A DNA stretch of 64,000 bases, from positions 124,001 to 188,000 of the forward strand of contig NZ_JAVDDV010000006.1 of assembly GCF_030848565.1 (NCBI RefSeq), read 5' to 3'. The notes under the pieces are model-generated. The model made no database searches, had not been told where the DNA came from, and saw only the letters and a list, made by a program, of their open reading frames with translations. Of this stretch, positions 1 through 9,088 are shown piece after piece. Positions within the stretch are counted from its first letter, which is position 1, and every line of letters starts with the position of its first letter. A program made the position numbers and the translations under genes. The DNA comes from Natronolimnohabitans sp. A-GB9. GTDB taxonomy: Archaea; Halobacteriota; Halobacteria; Halobacteriales; Natrialbaceae.

Positions 1-461
1 GTACCGATCCGGTAGACGACGTCCCACAGCACCAGCAGCGCGAGCCAGATCGCGACCGGCGGCGGATCGGCCCCGAATAGGTCAGCCACGAGCGGCTGCT
101 CGCTCCACCCCGGATCGGCAACGAAGAGATAGGTGACCAGCGTGACGAACGCGAGCACGCCGAGGACGACGTCGATACTCGAGCCAAACAGCAGTCGCCG
201 GTAGCCTGCCGGCGTCGGGAGTTCCCGAACGGCACGGCTGAACCGGACCATCAGCCAGCTACCGATCGTCGCGACAACGACGGCGACCGTTCCGGGAAGG
301 ACGGCGCCCGGGAGATCGTAGACGATGGCGACAGCGAGGATCGCCGCTTCGAACCCCAGAAACTGGCCGACGACCGCCATTCGAGGCGACACGTCCACGC
401 CAGGTATCGTCCCGACGAGGCTCTCGTACACCCAGGTCTCGCCGTACTCCGGCGACGTCAT
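1..461 (-). CDS. Multi-pass membrane protein, 3' end beyond window
   Basis: The reading frame begins with MTSPEYGETW at 461 and runs off the left edge without a stop, so only about 153 residues are seen. Hydrophobic stretches lie near residues 28-45, 55-70, 92-112 and 136-148, which suggests at least four membrane segments. No catalytic motif is visible and I do not recognise the family. Its start overlaps the stop of the upstream NAD(P)-binding gene (ATGA at 458-461), so the two are probably translated together. Confidence 0.7.
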   Translation of the reverse strand, partial: MTSPEYGETWVYESLVGTIPGVDVSPRMAVVGQFLGFEAAILAVAIVYDLPGAVLPGTVAVVVATIGSWLMVRFSRAVRELPTPAGYRRLLFGSSIDVVLGVLAFVTLVTYLFVADPGWSEQPLVADLFGADPPPVAIWLALLVLWDVVYRIG

Positions 462-1402
462 TCGACGTTCCGCCCCGGCTGTGTCGGCGCTGCGGTTCGA
501 TCACCGCGCTTTGACTCGGTATCGAGGGCCCGCCGAACGGCGGTCTCGAACGGCGTCAACTCGAGATCGACGAGCCGTGCCAATCGGTCGTCGGTGACGA
601 CGACTGGGTTGCGAACGCCGCCGATCAACGGGTAGGCGAGTTCCTTCGGGACGTCCGTGACGAGCCCGACCCAGTACGCCGAGAGCCGCGGGCTCAACAC
701 TGGAACCGGAACGATGAGCGGGCGCCGACCGTTCGCGATTTCGGCCGTTTTCGTCAGCATTTCCCGATACGTAAGCACGTCCGGACCGCCGATCTCGTAG
801 GTTTCACCGGCCGTCTCCGGCCGCTCGAGGACGGCGAGACAGTACGCGACGACGTCGTCGATCGCGATCGGCTGACAGGGCGTGTGGATCCACTGTGGGG
901 TCACCATCACCGGGAGCCGCGTCGCGAGCTGGTGGATCAGCCGAAAGCTCGCGCTACCGTCGCCGACGATGATCGCCGCCCTGAGCACTGTCACCGCGGC
1001 GGTTCCGTCGGCGAGTATCGCCTCGACTTCCCGTCGGGAGGCGAGATGGCTCGAGAGTTCGTCCGCGTCGCTGCCGAGGCCGCTGAGGTAGACGATTCGC
1101 TCGACGCCGGCGGCGGTCGCCGCCCGCTCGAAATTCCGTGCGGCCCGTCGATCCCGCGCGGCGAAATCCCCGCTCGCGTCCATCGCGTGGATCAGATAGA
1201 AGGCGACGTCGACGTCCTCGAGACCCGTCTCGAACCGACCCGGCTCGAGGACGTCACCCTCGACGACGGTGACGTCGCCGGGCGGTTCGTACGCGTCGGC
1301 GTCTCTGACGAGGACGGTCACGTCGTGGTCGGTCGACGCGAGTACGGCGTCGACGAGCCGCTTGCCCACGAACCCGGTTGCGCCCGTCACGAGTACGTCC
1401 AT
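458..1402 (-). CDS. NAD(P)-binding NmrA/epimerase-like protein
   Basis: A 314-residue protein with an N-terminal Rossmann motif, TGATGFVG at residues 6-13, and the (YLSGLGS) segment typical of atypical short-chain dehydrogenases of the NDUFA9/NmrA type. The catalytic YxxxK motif of classical SDRs is not obvious, so it may bind NAD(P)H as a sensor or act on a quinone or lipid substrate; the substrate is unknown. A GTTAAGACC TATA-like box sits about 30 bp upstream of the ATG. The downstream gene overlaps its stop codon. Confidence 0.85.
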   Translation of the reverse strand: MDVLVTGATGFVGKRLVDAVLASTDHDVTVLVRDADAYEPPGDVTVVEGDVLEPGRFETGLEDVDVAFYLIHAMDASGDFAARDRRAARNFERAATAAGVERIVYLSGLGSDADELSSHLASRREVEAILADGTAAVTVLRAAIIVGDGSASFRLIHQLATRLPVMVTPQWIHTPCQPIAIDDVVAYCLAVLERPETAGETYEIGGPDVLTYREMLTKTAEIANGRRPLIVPVPVLSPRLSAYWVGLVTDVPKELAYPLIGGVRNPVVVTDDRLARLVDLELTPFETAVRRALDTESKRGDRTAAPTQPGRNVE

Positions 1403-1442
1403 AGTCGTCTTACGGCTGGGACGGTCTTAACGCTCGCTCGAG

Positions 1443-1598
1443 TGATACGGACTGCCGTAACTATTTGCCAGGACGGGGTCGGCGATCGGCGGGCAGTGAC
1501 GACAGGAGACCGTATGATACGGATTGCTGTAACGATTTACCGGCGCAACCGCGACCCGGGCTGCGGTTGCGCCGGTAACGACTTACAGGAGTCCGTAT
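1443..1598. repeat. Two back-to-back TGATACGG palindromic elements (family A)
   Basis: Two elements are fused. The first (1443-1515) starts TGATACGG and ends CCGTATGA. The second (1515-1598) starts TGATACGG and ends CCGTAT, and carries a core with perfect 16-bp arms: TTACCGGCGCAACCGC at 1537-1552 and its complement at 1563-1578. A 39-nt core (1537-1575) recurs identically at 55710-55748. The pair lies between the 3' end of the cysteine-cluster gene and the 5' side of the NmrA-like gene and could form a strong hairpin in RNA. Confidence 0.85.
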
Positions 1599-1608
1599 GG
1601 GGCTTCGA

Positions 1609-2559
1609 TCAGCCGTCCCAGCCCGGCGTATCGGGTGCGCCGCGGTCGTCCTCGACCGCGCTCGCGACCGCCGGCGAAGGGGCCGTCTCACCCTCGTCCC
1701 CGGCGCGTCGGTACCACTCACGGATCGCGGGCCCGACCCACGACTCCGCGCGGTCGTCGCCGGAGCTGTCGGTGTCCGTCGTCTCGAGCGCCCGCGCTTT
1801 CCCCCACTCGTAGTGGTGCTCCGAGATGGCGAGCGTGCCGGGACTCGAGCCCGCCGCGATGGCGAGACACTCCGCGCGGTCGGCAGCCGTCAACTCCCCG
1901 GTCGCGGCGCGGCCGACGATTCCCTCGAGGTCGTCGGGGCGTGGATGGGCGAACAGCTTCGCGCCAAGGGCCTGTGAGCCGAGCAACAGCCCGTCGAGAT
2001 CCTCGTCGATTTCGGCCTCGAGCAGTCGCGTGCCACCACCGGCCGATTCGACCCGTTCGCACTCCGTTTCGTGCTCGAGCGCGAGGTTGTGGGCCGGATA
2101 GGCGCCACACTCGTCCGGAAAGTGCTCGCCGCCGTGGATGCGACACTGCAGCGACTCGGGGTCGAGAAAGACACAGGACGGGAGCCACACGGACTCCTCG
2201 CGACCGAACGGCGCGACCGGCTTCGGCGGCTTCCGGAGGCCGACGAAAAACACCGGTCGGCCGGCGACGGCGGCGACGCTGTGACCGTCGACGGTGACGC
2301 TTTCGCGCTCGTCCCGGGCGTGCCAGAACCGCGGCGTCAGTGCCGCGGCCATCCCCGACTCGAGGAAACCACGCACTTCGTCACGGATCAACGGAACGAA
2401 GTTGGTGTCGTCGTCAAGCGGCGCTCGCGCGCTCTCACCGTCGAACGGAGTCCGGCGCTGGTGATCGGCATCGGCATCGACGTCGGCGTCGGTCGCGTCC
2501 TCGAGCAGCGATCGCCAGTCCATACAACAGCCCGCACAACCTTCGCAGTGCACCTCCAT
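1609..2559 (-). CDS. YkgJ-type cysteine-cluster protein
   Basis: A 316-residue protein beginning MEVHCEGCAGCCMDW. The CxxCxxCC cluster near the start and later cysteines (LPSCVFLD, QCRIH, FPDECGAYP) match the CxxCxxCC...C...C pattern of the YkgJ/UPF0153 zinc- or iron-binding family, whose function is unknown. The C-terminal third is acidic and low-complexity, with a region around EWYRRAGDEGE near the end. It reads alone, with the promoter region of the small downstream gene on the other side. The family call is firm; the function is not. Confidence 0.85.
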   Translation of the reverse strand: MEVHCEGCAGCCMDWRSLLEDATDADVDADADHQRRTPFDGESARAPLDDDTNFVPLIRDEVRGFLESGMAAALTPRFWHARDERESVTVDGHSVAAVAGRPVFFVGLRKPPKPVAPFGREESVWLPSCVFLDPESLQCRIHGGEHFPDECGAYPAHNLALEHETECERVESAGGGTRLLEAEIDEDLDGLLLGSQALGAKLFAHPRPDDLEGIVGRAATGELTAADRAECLAIAAGSSPGTLAISEHHYEWGKARALETTDTDSSGDDRAESWVGPAIREWYRRAGDEGETAPSPAVASAVEDDRGAPDTPGWDG

Positions 2560-2681
2560 GAACGACCGTATAACGCGGTGCGTTATAACCGGACGGCCGG
2601 TATCCGCCGTCGATTGCCACAGCTGTGTCGATGGGGGTCTTCGGGGGAACGACTTTCACCGTTCGGAACCCAGTTTCGCGT

Positions 2682-2924
2682 ATGGCAAACGACTCCTGTG
2701 ACGGCTGTGGACGTCCGATCTCGGTCGCTGGAGGGATCGCCAACCTCTGGACGTTCGGCGAGGACGACGGCAGCGAGGGGACCGCGATGACCTTAGCGCT
2801 CGCAGACGGGACAGACCACATGCTGTGTTACCCCTGTATCGAAGCACTGCCCGACGAGCCGACCGCTGCGGACGTCGAGCGGTTGGAACAGGTCGACGCG
2901 GAGACCTCCCGGCTGAGCGCGTAG
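2682..2924 (+). CDS. Small zinc-ribbon-like protein
   Basis: An 80-residue protein starting MANDSCDGCGRP, with a second pair of cysteines in LCYPC near residue 51. The two CxxC pairs suggest a treble-clef or zinc-ribbon fold, a common type of small haloarchaeal protein. The ATG at 2682 is chosen because the upstream in-frame extension is not protein-like. It is divergent from the cysteine-cluster gene. The function is unknown. Confidence 0.8.
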   Translation: MANDSCDGCGRPISVAGGIANLWTFGEDDGSEGTAMTLALADGTDHMLCYPCIEALPDEPTAADVERLEQVDAETSRLSA

Positions 2925-3062
2925 CCTCACAAAAAATCTCGGGCCGACGCGATCGAACGGCGGTTGCACCTGACCGTATCCGACTGCGAGCACAACCGAA
3001 CGCCGATCGTCGGGTAGCGCATGAGCGGAACCACGAGCACTGCGGTATCGACAACCGCAAGC

Positions 3063-3150
3063 GGAAGGGGTGGGATTTGAACGCCACGTGGCCGACTGGC
3101 CGCCGCGGGGCAGATGCCACCGCGGTGCTCTACCGCTGAGCGACCCTTCC
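3063..3150 (-). tRNA. tRNA-like gene, identity unresolved, non-standard arms
   Basis: Read on the minus strand, GGAAGGG at 3150-3144 pairs with CCCTTCC at 3069-3063 as an acceptor stem. A normal D arm follows (GCTC-AGCGGTA-GAGC), and the T loop TTCAAAT is clear. The T stem is perfect only if the C at 3083 is bulged. The anticodon region does not form a seven-base loop: it makes a long GC hairpin (CCGCGG...CCGCGG with inner GGC/GCC and an ATCT loop). A second small hairpin GGCC-AGTC-GGCC replaces the variable loop. It may be a diverged tRNA, one with an unusual intron, or a pseudogene. Confidence 0.5.
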
Positions 3151-3318
3151 GTACCCGAGTCCGATGGTGGATTTCGTATTTGTAATCGACCGACTACCGC
3201 CGCGTACGGCTGGGTAGCCCCTCCCTACCGGGCCGATACCCGCCGGTGGACGTCTCGAGAGGGAACGTCGTGTTGCACGACGAGCGACGGTTCGTAGCCT
3301 TTAGGGAGCGGCCGCGCC

Positions 3319-5163
3319 GTGCATCGAACGGTGAATCCCGAGCGGATCTTCGAGGAGTTTCCCGCGCCGAGTTACCGCGGGGCCCAGGAACAGGCCCTCC
3401 GTGATATTCGCGACGCGTTCGCGGCTGGCAACGACGTCGTGTTGGTCCGGGCGCCGACGGGAAGCGGGAAGTCCCTGTTAGCACGGGCCGTCGCCGGCTG
3501 TGCCCGGCGTGTCGACGATGCCGACCCGAGCGACGCCACGGGCGCATACTACACGACGCCGCAGGTGTCGCAACTGGACGACGTCGCGGCCGACGACCTG
3601 CTGGCCGATCTGAACGTCATCCGTGGGAAGTCGAACTACTCCTGTATTCTCCCCGACGAGCGTGAGACGCCGGTCAATCAAGCTCCCTGCGTGCGCAAAC
3701 GTGGCTACGACTGCTCGGTCAAACATCGATGTCCGTACTTCTCCGACCGGGCGATCGCTTCGAACCGATCGATCGCAGCGATGACGCTCGCCTACTTCAT
3801 GCAAACCGCCGGCAGCGAGGTCTTTCGCAAACGCGACGTCGTCGTCGTCGACGAGGCCCACGGCCTCGCCGAGTGGGCCGAGATGTACGCGACCATTCAG
3901 CTTGGTCCGCGGACAGTGCCGTTCTGGGACGACCTCCGCGTCCCCGAGATCGACGACCTCGACCGCGCCGTCCGCTACGCCGAGAACCTCTCCCAGCAGT
4001 GTACCCGCCGAAAGGACGAACTACTCACACAGGACTCGCTGACCCCCGCCGAGGTCCGGGAACGAGATCGGCTCCAGGAACTCATCGGCGAACTCGACTG
4101 GTTCGTCTCGGACTACCGCGATCCCCAGAGCCCGACGACGTGGCTGGTCGACCAATCCGAGCCCTCCGGGACCACTCGAGAGAACGACGACGAACCGGCC
4201 GGTGGGCCGCTGACGATCAAGCCGATGAACCCCGAGAAGTACCTCCAGCACACCGTCTGGGAGCGGGGCAACAAGTTCGCGTTGCTGTCGGCGACGATCC
4301 TCAACAAGGCGGCGTTTTGCCGACAGGTCGGGCTCGATCCTGCGGACGTCGCGCTGGTCGACGTCGAACACACGTTTCCGGTCGAGAACCGACCGCTGTA
4401 CGACGTCACGCAAGGCAAGATGACCTACGAACAGCGATCGGAGACGATGCCGAAGATCGCCCGGACGATCGTCCGGCTCATGCAACGCCACCCCGACGAG
4501 AAGGGACTGATTCACGCCCACTCCTATGACATCCAGGAGCGACTGGCCAACCGTCTCACCGATTTCGGCGTCGGCGACCGCGTTCGTACGCACGACCGCG
4601 ACGGTCGAGACGCCGCCCTCGAGGCCTGGAAAGCGACGGACGAGCCCGACGTTTTCCTCTCGGTGAAGATGGAAGAGGCGCTCGACCTGAAAGGCGATCT
4701 CTGTCGGTGGCAGGTGTTGTGCAAGGCGCCGTTTCTCAACACGGGCGACTCGCGAGTGGCCCACCGACTCGAGGAAGGCCAGTGGGCCTGGTACTACCGG
4801 ACCGCGCTCCGGACCGTCATCCAGGCCTGTGGCCGCGTCGTTCGTGCGCCCGAGGACCACGGCGCGACGTATCTGGCCGACTCGAGCCTACTGGATTGCT
4901 TCGAGCGCGCGCGCACTGACATGCCCGACTGGTTCGAAGCACAGGTCGACCGAATGCGTCGGCCCGAGCTCCCCGAGTTCGATCCACACGCAGCGCTTGG
5001 CGACGGGGCGCGTTCCCGAGGAAATCGTGGCGCCAGCAGGTCGACGGGTGGCGGGTCCAGAGCCGGCTCGAGGGCCGGACGCGATGGGAGTCGATCGCGG
5101 CGCGGTTCGGGTCGCTCGTCGGACTCGAGTCCCGTAGCGGACGTCTGGGATACCGACGGTTAG
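3319..5163 (+). CDS. XPD/Rad3-family superfamily 2 DNA helicase
   Basis: A 614-residue protein. Walker A is APTGSGKS near residue 46, Walker B is VVVDEAHGL near residue 176, and motif III-like LLSATIL is near residue 322. Four cysteines between the two Walker motifs (SCILP, APCVRK, DCSVKHRCPY) fit the iron-sulfur domain of XPD/DinG helicases. A late QACGRVVRAPED fits motif VI. After about residue 560 the tail is a Ser/Arg/Gly-rich low-complexity extension. A role in 5'-3' unwinding for repair follows from the family. The GTG at 3319 and the GTG at 3331 are both possible starts. No operon partner. Confidence 0.88.
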   Translation: MHRTVNPERIFEEFPAPSYRGAQEQALRDIRDAFAAGNDVVLVRAPTGSGKSLLARAVAGCARRVDDADPSDATGAYYTTPQVSQLDDVAADDLLADLNVIRGKSNYSCILPDERETPVNQAPCVRKRGYDCSVKHRCPYFSDRAIASNRSIAAMTLAYFMQTAGSEVFRKRDVVVVDEAHGLAEWAEMYATIQLGPRTVPFWDDLRVPEIDDLDRAVRYAENLSQQCTRRKDELLTQDSLTPAEVRERDRLQELIGELDWFVSDYRDPQSPTTWLVDQSEPSGTTRENDDEPAGGPLTIKPMNPEKYLQHTVWERGNKFALLSATILNKAAFCRQVGLDPADVALVDVEHTFPVENRPLYDVTQGKMTYEQRSETMPKIARTIVRLMQRHPDEKGLIHAHSYDIQERLANRLTDFGVGDRVRTHDRDGRDAALEAWKATDEPDVFLSVKMEEALDLKGDLCRWQVLCKAPFLNTGDSRVAHRLEEGQWAWYYRTALRTVIQACGRVVRAPEDHGATYLADSSLLDCFERARTDMPDWFEAQVDRMRRPELPEFDPHAALGDGARSRGNRGASRSTGGGSRAGSRAGRDGSRSRRGSGRSSDSSPVADVWDTDG

Positions 5164-5249
5164 AAGAGGTGCATCGCTGGCATCGCGACCATCGAGGTCG
5201 CCATGAGGATGGCAAACGTCAGCGCGATGAATTTGTTCCGGGTGTTCAT
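5160..5249 (-). CDS. Possible 29-residue hydrophobic peptide
   Basis: A short frame, MNTRNKF followed by a strongly hydrophobic run and ending MHLF, reads as a single membrane helix with a positively charged start. Its stop overlaps the helicase stop on the opposite strand. The clean Lys/Arg-then-hydrophobic pattern makes it more plausible than random, but no homology can be shown from sequence alone. Confidence 0.4.
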   Translation of the reverse strand: MNTRNKFIALTFAILMATSMVAMPAMHLF

Positions 5250-5295
5250 ACGCGCTCTTTGTACCGGCGATAGTATGAATCTCACGACCGTCGTG

Positions 5296-5409
5296 TCATA
5301 CGTCCGGACGGCACGATTCACCGGTCGGTCGCACGACGGCGGCCGTTGCCGACGGTGACGGCCGCGAATTCGCGACCGACGGCTCACTAACTGCTGTCCG
5401 GCAGTATCA
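5296..5409. repeat. Family B palindromic element
   Basis: The right end is CTGTCCGGCAGTATCA and the left end has CGTCCGGACG. The interior contains GGTCGCACGAC, GGCCGCGAATTCGCG and similar arms, shared with the copies at 15293-15406 and 16976-17084. It sits just past the 3' end of the Taw2/Trm5 gene, upstream of the small peptide frame. Confidence 0.75.
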
Positions 5410-5424
5410 GTATCGCGATCGCAC

Positions 5425-6549
5425 TCACTCGATTCGAGCGTCGACGACGACGTGGGAGACGCCTGCGCTGTGACTTTTCACTCGCCGCGTCTCGAGGACC
5501 TCGAGTGTCCGCTCGGCGTCGTCGACGGCCGACTCGAGGCGCTCGAGCGGTCGCTCCCAGAGCCGTGACTCCGGGGTCGCCTCGTGGTAGTGGACGACGC
5601 CACCAGCGGCGAGCGCGTCGAGAGCGTCCGGGAGGAACTCGTGGGCGCCGTCGGCGCGTGTCCCGTGGCCGTCCGCGTCCGTGCCGTCCGCGCTGCCGTA
5701 GTAGCCCATGACGATCCGGTCGGCTTCGAGATCACTCACGAGGTCCCGACAGTCGGTCATGTAGGCGTCGACCCGATCGCCGACGTCGTTGAGCACGGCG
5801 TTCTCGAGCAGATAGCGGAAGGCGGTCGGGTTGATCTCGGCCGCCGTTACCTGCGCGCCGGCACGAGCCATCGGGAGGGTGAAGTAGCCGATACCGGCGA
5901 ACATATCGAAGACCCGCTCGTCGGGATCGACGACCTCACCCATCCGTGCGCGTTCGGCCTGGTTCCCCGGTGAGAACATCACCTCGGCGGGATCGAGCCC
6001 GTAACGGGTGCCGTGTTCGGTGTGGATCGTCTCGGTGTCCGTCTCGCCGGCGATAAGCCGAGTTCGGGGCTCGCGGTGGGTCCCTGCGTCGCCGTCGTTT
6101 TCGATCCCCTCGTCGGCCAGCACGCTGTCGGCCTCGCCGTGTAACTCGAGCAAGGCCTCGCCGAGAGCCGCCTCGTCGGGACAGTCTTCGGGTACTGTCA
6201 CGAGGATCACCGAGCCGACCACGGCCCACGAACCCGGCGCCGACTCGAGGTCGGCTTCGCTCCAGCCCCGTTCGGCGAGCAGATCCTCGAGGCCAGGGCT
6301 CCGGGGTTCGGGATCGACCTGCCGGACGACCCCGAGGACGTCCGTCTCGCTCGGGGGCGCCGTGACGGGGAGTGCGACTCGTCCGTCGTCGTTCTCGCGG
6401 ACGCGCCGCGAGTCGTCGTAGACACCCTCGTCGCGTAGCGATTCGATGGCTGTCTCCGTGTACGGTTTCTCGACGAGAGCCGCAAGCGGCACGTCGGCGG
6501 CCGCTCGCTCGAGGACGTCCGCGGCGGTTTCGTCCGTTCCGTTAGACAT
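5425..6549 (-). CDS. taw2: Trm5/TYW2-family tRNA-modifying enzyme, probably Taw2
   Basis: A 374-residue protein with a C-terminal SAM-binding Rossmann fold: DMFAGIGYFTLPMA is motif I and TAAEINP follows it. At the substrate motif the sequence is IVMGYYGS rather than the NLP of Trm5 m1G37 methyltransferases. That points to the aminocarboxypropyl-transferring branch (Taw2/TYW2), which acts on position 37 of tRNA-Phe in wyosine synthesis. This choice is inference from one motif. Its start overlaps the end of the nmd3-like gene by 8 bp, so the two are co-transcribed. Confidence 0.75.
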   Translation of the reverse strand: MSNGTDETAADVLERAAADVPLAALVEKPYTETAIESLRDEGVYDDSRRVRENDDGRVALPVTAPPSETDVLGVVRQVDPEPRSPGLEDLLAERGWSEADLESAPGSWAVVGSVILVTVPEDCPDEAALGEALLELHGEADSVLADEGIENDGDAGTHREPRTRLIAGETDTETIHTEHGTRYGLDPAEVMFSPGNQAERARMGEVVDPDERVFDMFAGIGYFTLPMARAGAQVTAAEINPTAFRYLLENAVLNDVGDRVDAYMTDCRDLVSDLEADRIVMGYYGSADGTDADGHGTRADGAHEFLPDALDALAAGGVVHYHEATPESRLWERPLERLESAVDDAERTLEVLETRRVKSHSAGVSHVVVDARIE

Positions 6550-7750
6550 CGCTTTCGCCGCGGTCCGCGTAGGGATCGTAGTGACCGCTTTCGTCGGCCT
6601 CGTCGCCCGTATCGGGGTCTGGGTCGGGAAGGATGTGTAAGCCGGCGCGACTCTTCAGGACGGGGACCGTCTCGGCGTCGGGATCGAAGTAATCGGGCCG
6701 CGCGACGGTTTCGGCCTGGTAGGTCTCGGGATCTAACACCTGCACGGCGTTCTCGTCCTCGACGGTGACGACCGTCGTCTCGACGGCGTCCTCGAGTTCG
6801 CCGAGTTTTCGTGCGTCGGGCGCGTTCCCCTCCTCGTAGCTGGCCTCGTAACGTTCGCCGGTCGTCGCGCGGATTCCCTTCAGATTGCCGTGGGCGCTGC
6901 GGACGATGACCGGTCCCTTCTCGTCGTCCTCGAGGTCGATGACGTCACCGGGGATGTACGGCGGCAGACGAACGGCGAAGGTGACTCGATAGACCTCGTT
7001 GCCGTCTTCGTCTTCGGTGACGAGGGTCTCGGCGTCGTTGACGGACCCGCCGAACTCCTCGACGGTCTTGTTTGCGATCTTCTTGCCGATCTTGTTGGTC
7101 GAGACCTTCATGTTCAGCCCCTCGTCGACCTCGCCGATCTCGGTGATGAAGGCGTTGCGGTCGCCCGTCGCTTCCATGTCGGCGACGACGGTGTTTGCGA
7201 TCTCCTTTGCGCGGTCAATCTCCTCGGTCGTCGGCGTTCGGCCTTCCGCACGGATCTGGACGATGCTTGCGTAGTAGTCGCCGGCGATCCGTCCACAGCG
7301 CGAACAGGTCTGGCGGGCGATCTTGACGGGGACCATCACTTCCTCTTCGACGGGCGTCCCGCGGACGACCCCCGTGAAGTAACAGTGCATCCGGATCGTG
7401 TTCTCGTCGATCTGTTCGGGTTCGACCTGCCAGGCGACGTCCTCGACGTCGACATGAACGGCAAGCGCTTCGCTTACCTCCTCGATGGCGATGTCGGTGT
7501 AATCCTGTGCACCGACGTCGACCCACCGATTACCGCGATAGACGGCACCACACTGGGCACAGACGCGAACGTCGATCCGATCCGGCGCGTCGACGAAGTC
7601 GAAGTTCTCGAAGTAACACGAATCGCAGAGTTCGACCTCGGCACCGGGTCGGAGGGGATCCGCTGCCCCCTCCTCGCCGTTCGCGTCGCTCGCCGACCGC
7701 TCGGGCATCGGCTCCCCACAGCGGGGACAGAACGCACGCGATTCACTCAT
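6542..7750 (-). CDS. nmd3: NMD3-like ribosome biogenesis protein
   Basis: A 402-residue protein with the N-terminal zinc-binding CxxC series of NMD3: CPRCGEP, CDSCYF, CAQCGAVY and CSRCGRI. NMD3 is an adaptor for large ribosomal subunit export in eukaryotes. In archaea it is thought to act in ribosome assembly or surveillance (family knowledge). The start MSESRAF at 7750 is preferred over a longer upstream frame because the extension is not conserved-looking and a clear zinc-finger start follows. First gene of a two-gene operon with the taw2-like gene. Confidence 0.88.
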   Translation of the reverse strand: MSESRAFCPRCGEPMPERSASDANGEEGAADPLRPGAEVELCDSCYFENFDFVDAPDRIDVRVCAQCGAVYRGNRWVDVGAQDYTDIAIEEVSEALAVHVDVEDVAWQVEPEQIDENTIRMHCYFTGVVRGTPVEEEVMVPVKIARQTCSRCGRIAGDYYASIVQIRAEGRTPTTEEIDRAKEIANTVVADMEATGDRNAFITEIGEVDEGLNMKVSTNKIGKKIANKTVEEFGGSVNDAETLVTEDEDGNEVYRVTFAVRLPPYIPGDVIDLEDDEKGPVIVRSAHGNLKGIRATTGERYEASYEEGNAPDARKLGELEDAVETTVVTVEDENAVQVLDPETYQAETVARPDYFDPDAETVPVLKSRAGLHILPDPDPDTGDEADESGHYDPYADRGESDV

Positions 7751-8162
7751 TATTCCCACTTGGAACTTAAGCGAGTTAAGCGACGTGTTCCAGCCGCCGA
7801 CTGGACACGGCCGCTCCCGGTGTGATCCACCACGACGTGTGTCGATGTCCCAGGGGCGAACCGACTCGAGATGATTCATTCGCTCTTCCGTCCCTCCTCG
7901 AAAACGTCAGACATCCGTGCAACGGATCGTGTCAGACGTGCTCACGTCTTGGGGTCTCCATGCGAAACGAGGGGCTCGAGATCGGACTCGAGACGAATCG
8001 CTCGAGCGACGACAGATCGTGCGGAGCTGTAGCGAACGCTGTCCGTCGGTGCCGGCACATCCACAACCGGATCACGGGTATACCGGGAATTCAATACAGA
8101 GGACTGTACAGTCGATGGACGCGTCGGTGACACTTATCCCGCCTCGCCTCCTCATTCTATCT
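7751..8162. other. Divergent intergenic region
   Basis: About 410 bp between the divergent nmd3-like and htpX genes. It should hold both promoters. The ORFs here are not protein-like. Nothing else stands out. Confidence 0.5.
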
Positions 8163-9044
8163 ATGAACTGGCAGGCGGACTGGGGACTTCGATTTCGAAT
8201 GTTCCTGACGATGTTTCTGCTGTTCGCGCTGTACATCGTCTTCGCGGGCGTGATCACCGCGTACATGCAGGGCGATATCTTGCTGTTTGCCGTCCTCTTC
8301 GGCGGCATGTCGCTGGTCCAGTACTACTTCAGCGACACGTTGACCCTCAAGAGCATGGGCGCGAAGACGGTTTCGGCCGACGAGTATCCGCAACTTCATG
8401 GCTCCGTCGAGCGCCTCTCCCAGCAGGCCGACCTCCCCAAACCGAAAGTCGCGGTCATCGACTCGCAGGTACCCAACGCCTTCGCGACCGGCCGAAACCA
8501 GAAAAACGCCGCCGTCGCGGTGACGACGGAGCTCATGCGAACCCTCGATCGGGAAGAACTCGACGGCGTCATCGCCCACGAACTCGCCCACGTCAAGAAC
8601 AGGGACATGATGGTGATGACGATCGCCTCGTTCCTCTCGACGATCGCTTTCATGGTCGTCCGCTGGGGCGCGTTCTTCGGTGGCGGCCGAAGCCGCGGCG
8701 GCAAAGGCGGCGGTGGAATCATGGTCGCCATCCTCGTCTCGCTGGTCGTCTGGATCATCAGCTACATCCTGATCCGTGCGCTCTCACGGTATCGCGAGTA
8801 CTCCGCCGACCGCGGCGCGGCCGCCATCACCGGCAACCCATCGGCGCTGGCCTCCGCACTCCTGAAGATCTCCGGTCAGATGGACAAGGTACCGAAAGAG
8901 GACATGCGCGAGGAAGCCGAGATGAACGCCTTCTTCATCATCCCAATCAAGTCCGGTGTCGTCGGTCGCCTGTTCAGCACCCACCCGCCAACGGAGAAAC
9001 GCGTCGAACAACTGCGTGAACTCGAGCGGGAACTCGCCGCTTGA
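8163..9044 (+). CDS. htpX: HtpX-type M48 membrane protease
   Basis: A 293-residue protein with two N-terminal membrane helices (residues about 13-50), then [10 protein letters not shown] giving the zinc-binding HExxH, two more hydrophobic segments (about 160-205, with a Gly-rich linker between), and the downstream glutamate in YREYSADRGAA. HtpX degrades misfolded membrane proteins. The ATG at 8163 is chosen because the long upstream extension has no membrane or catalytic content. It is followed 44 bp later by a pspAB-like gene, the usual pairing in haloarchaea. Confidence 0.9.
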   Translation: MNWQADWGLRFRMFLTMFLLFALYIVFAGVITAYMQGDILLFAVLFGGMSLVQYYFSDTLTLKSMGAKTVSADEYPQLHGSVERLSQQADLPKPKVAVIDSQVPNAFATGRNQKNAAVAVTTELMRTLDREELDGVIAHELAHVKNRDMMVMTIASFLSTIAFMVVRWGAFFGGGRSRGGKGGGGIMVAILVSLVVWIISYILIRALSRYREYSADRGAAAITGNPSALASALLKISGQMDKVPKEDMREEAEMNAFFIIPIKSGVVGRLFSTHPPTEKRVEQLRELERELAA

Positions 9045-9088
9045 TACGAACCGACCCATTCTAAGGGATCGGCTTCGTTGCACAGAGT

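Noticed and set aside
884-1813. A long plus-strand frame across the NmrA gene
   Set aside because: A shadow of the minus-strand gene; high-GC DNA gives long open frames in other phases, and it also spans the palindromes.
3063-3150. Ordinary tRNA-Ser or tRNA-Leu on the basis of the extra hairpin
   Set aside because: The D arm is of the short type and no Ser or Leu anticodon lies in a proper loop.
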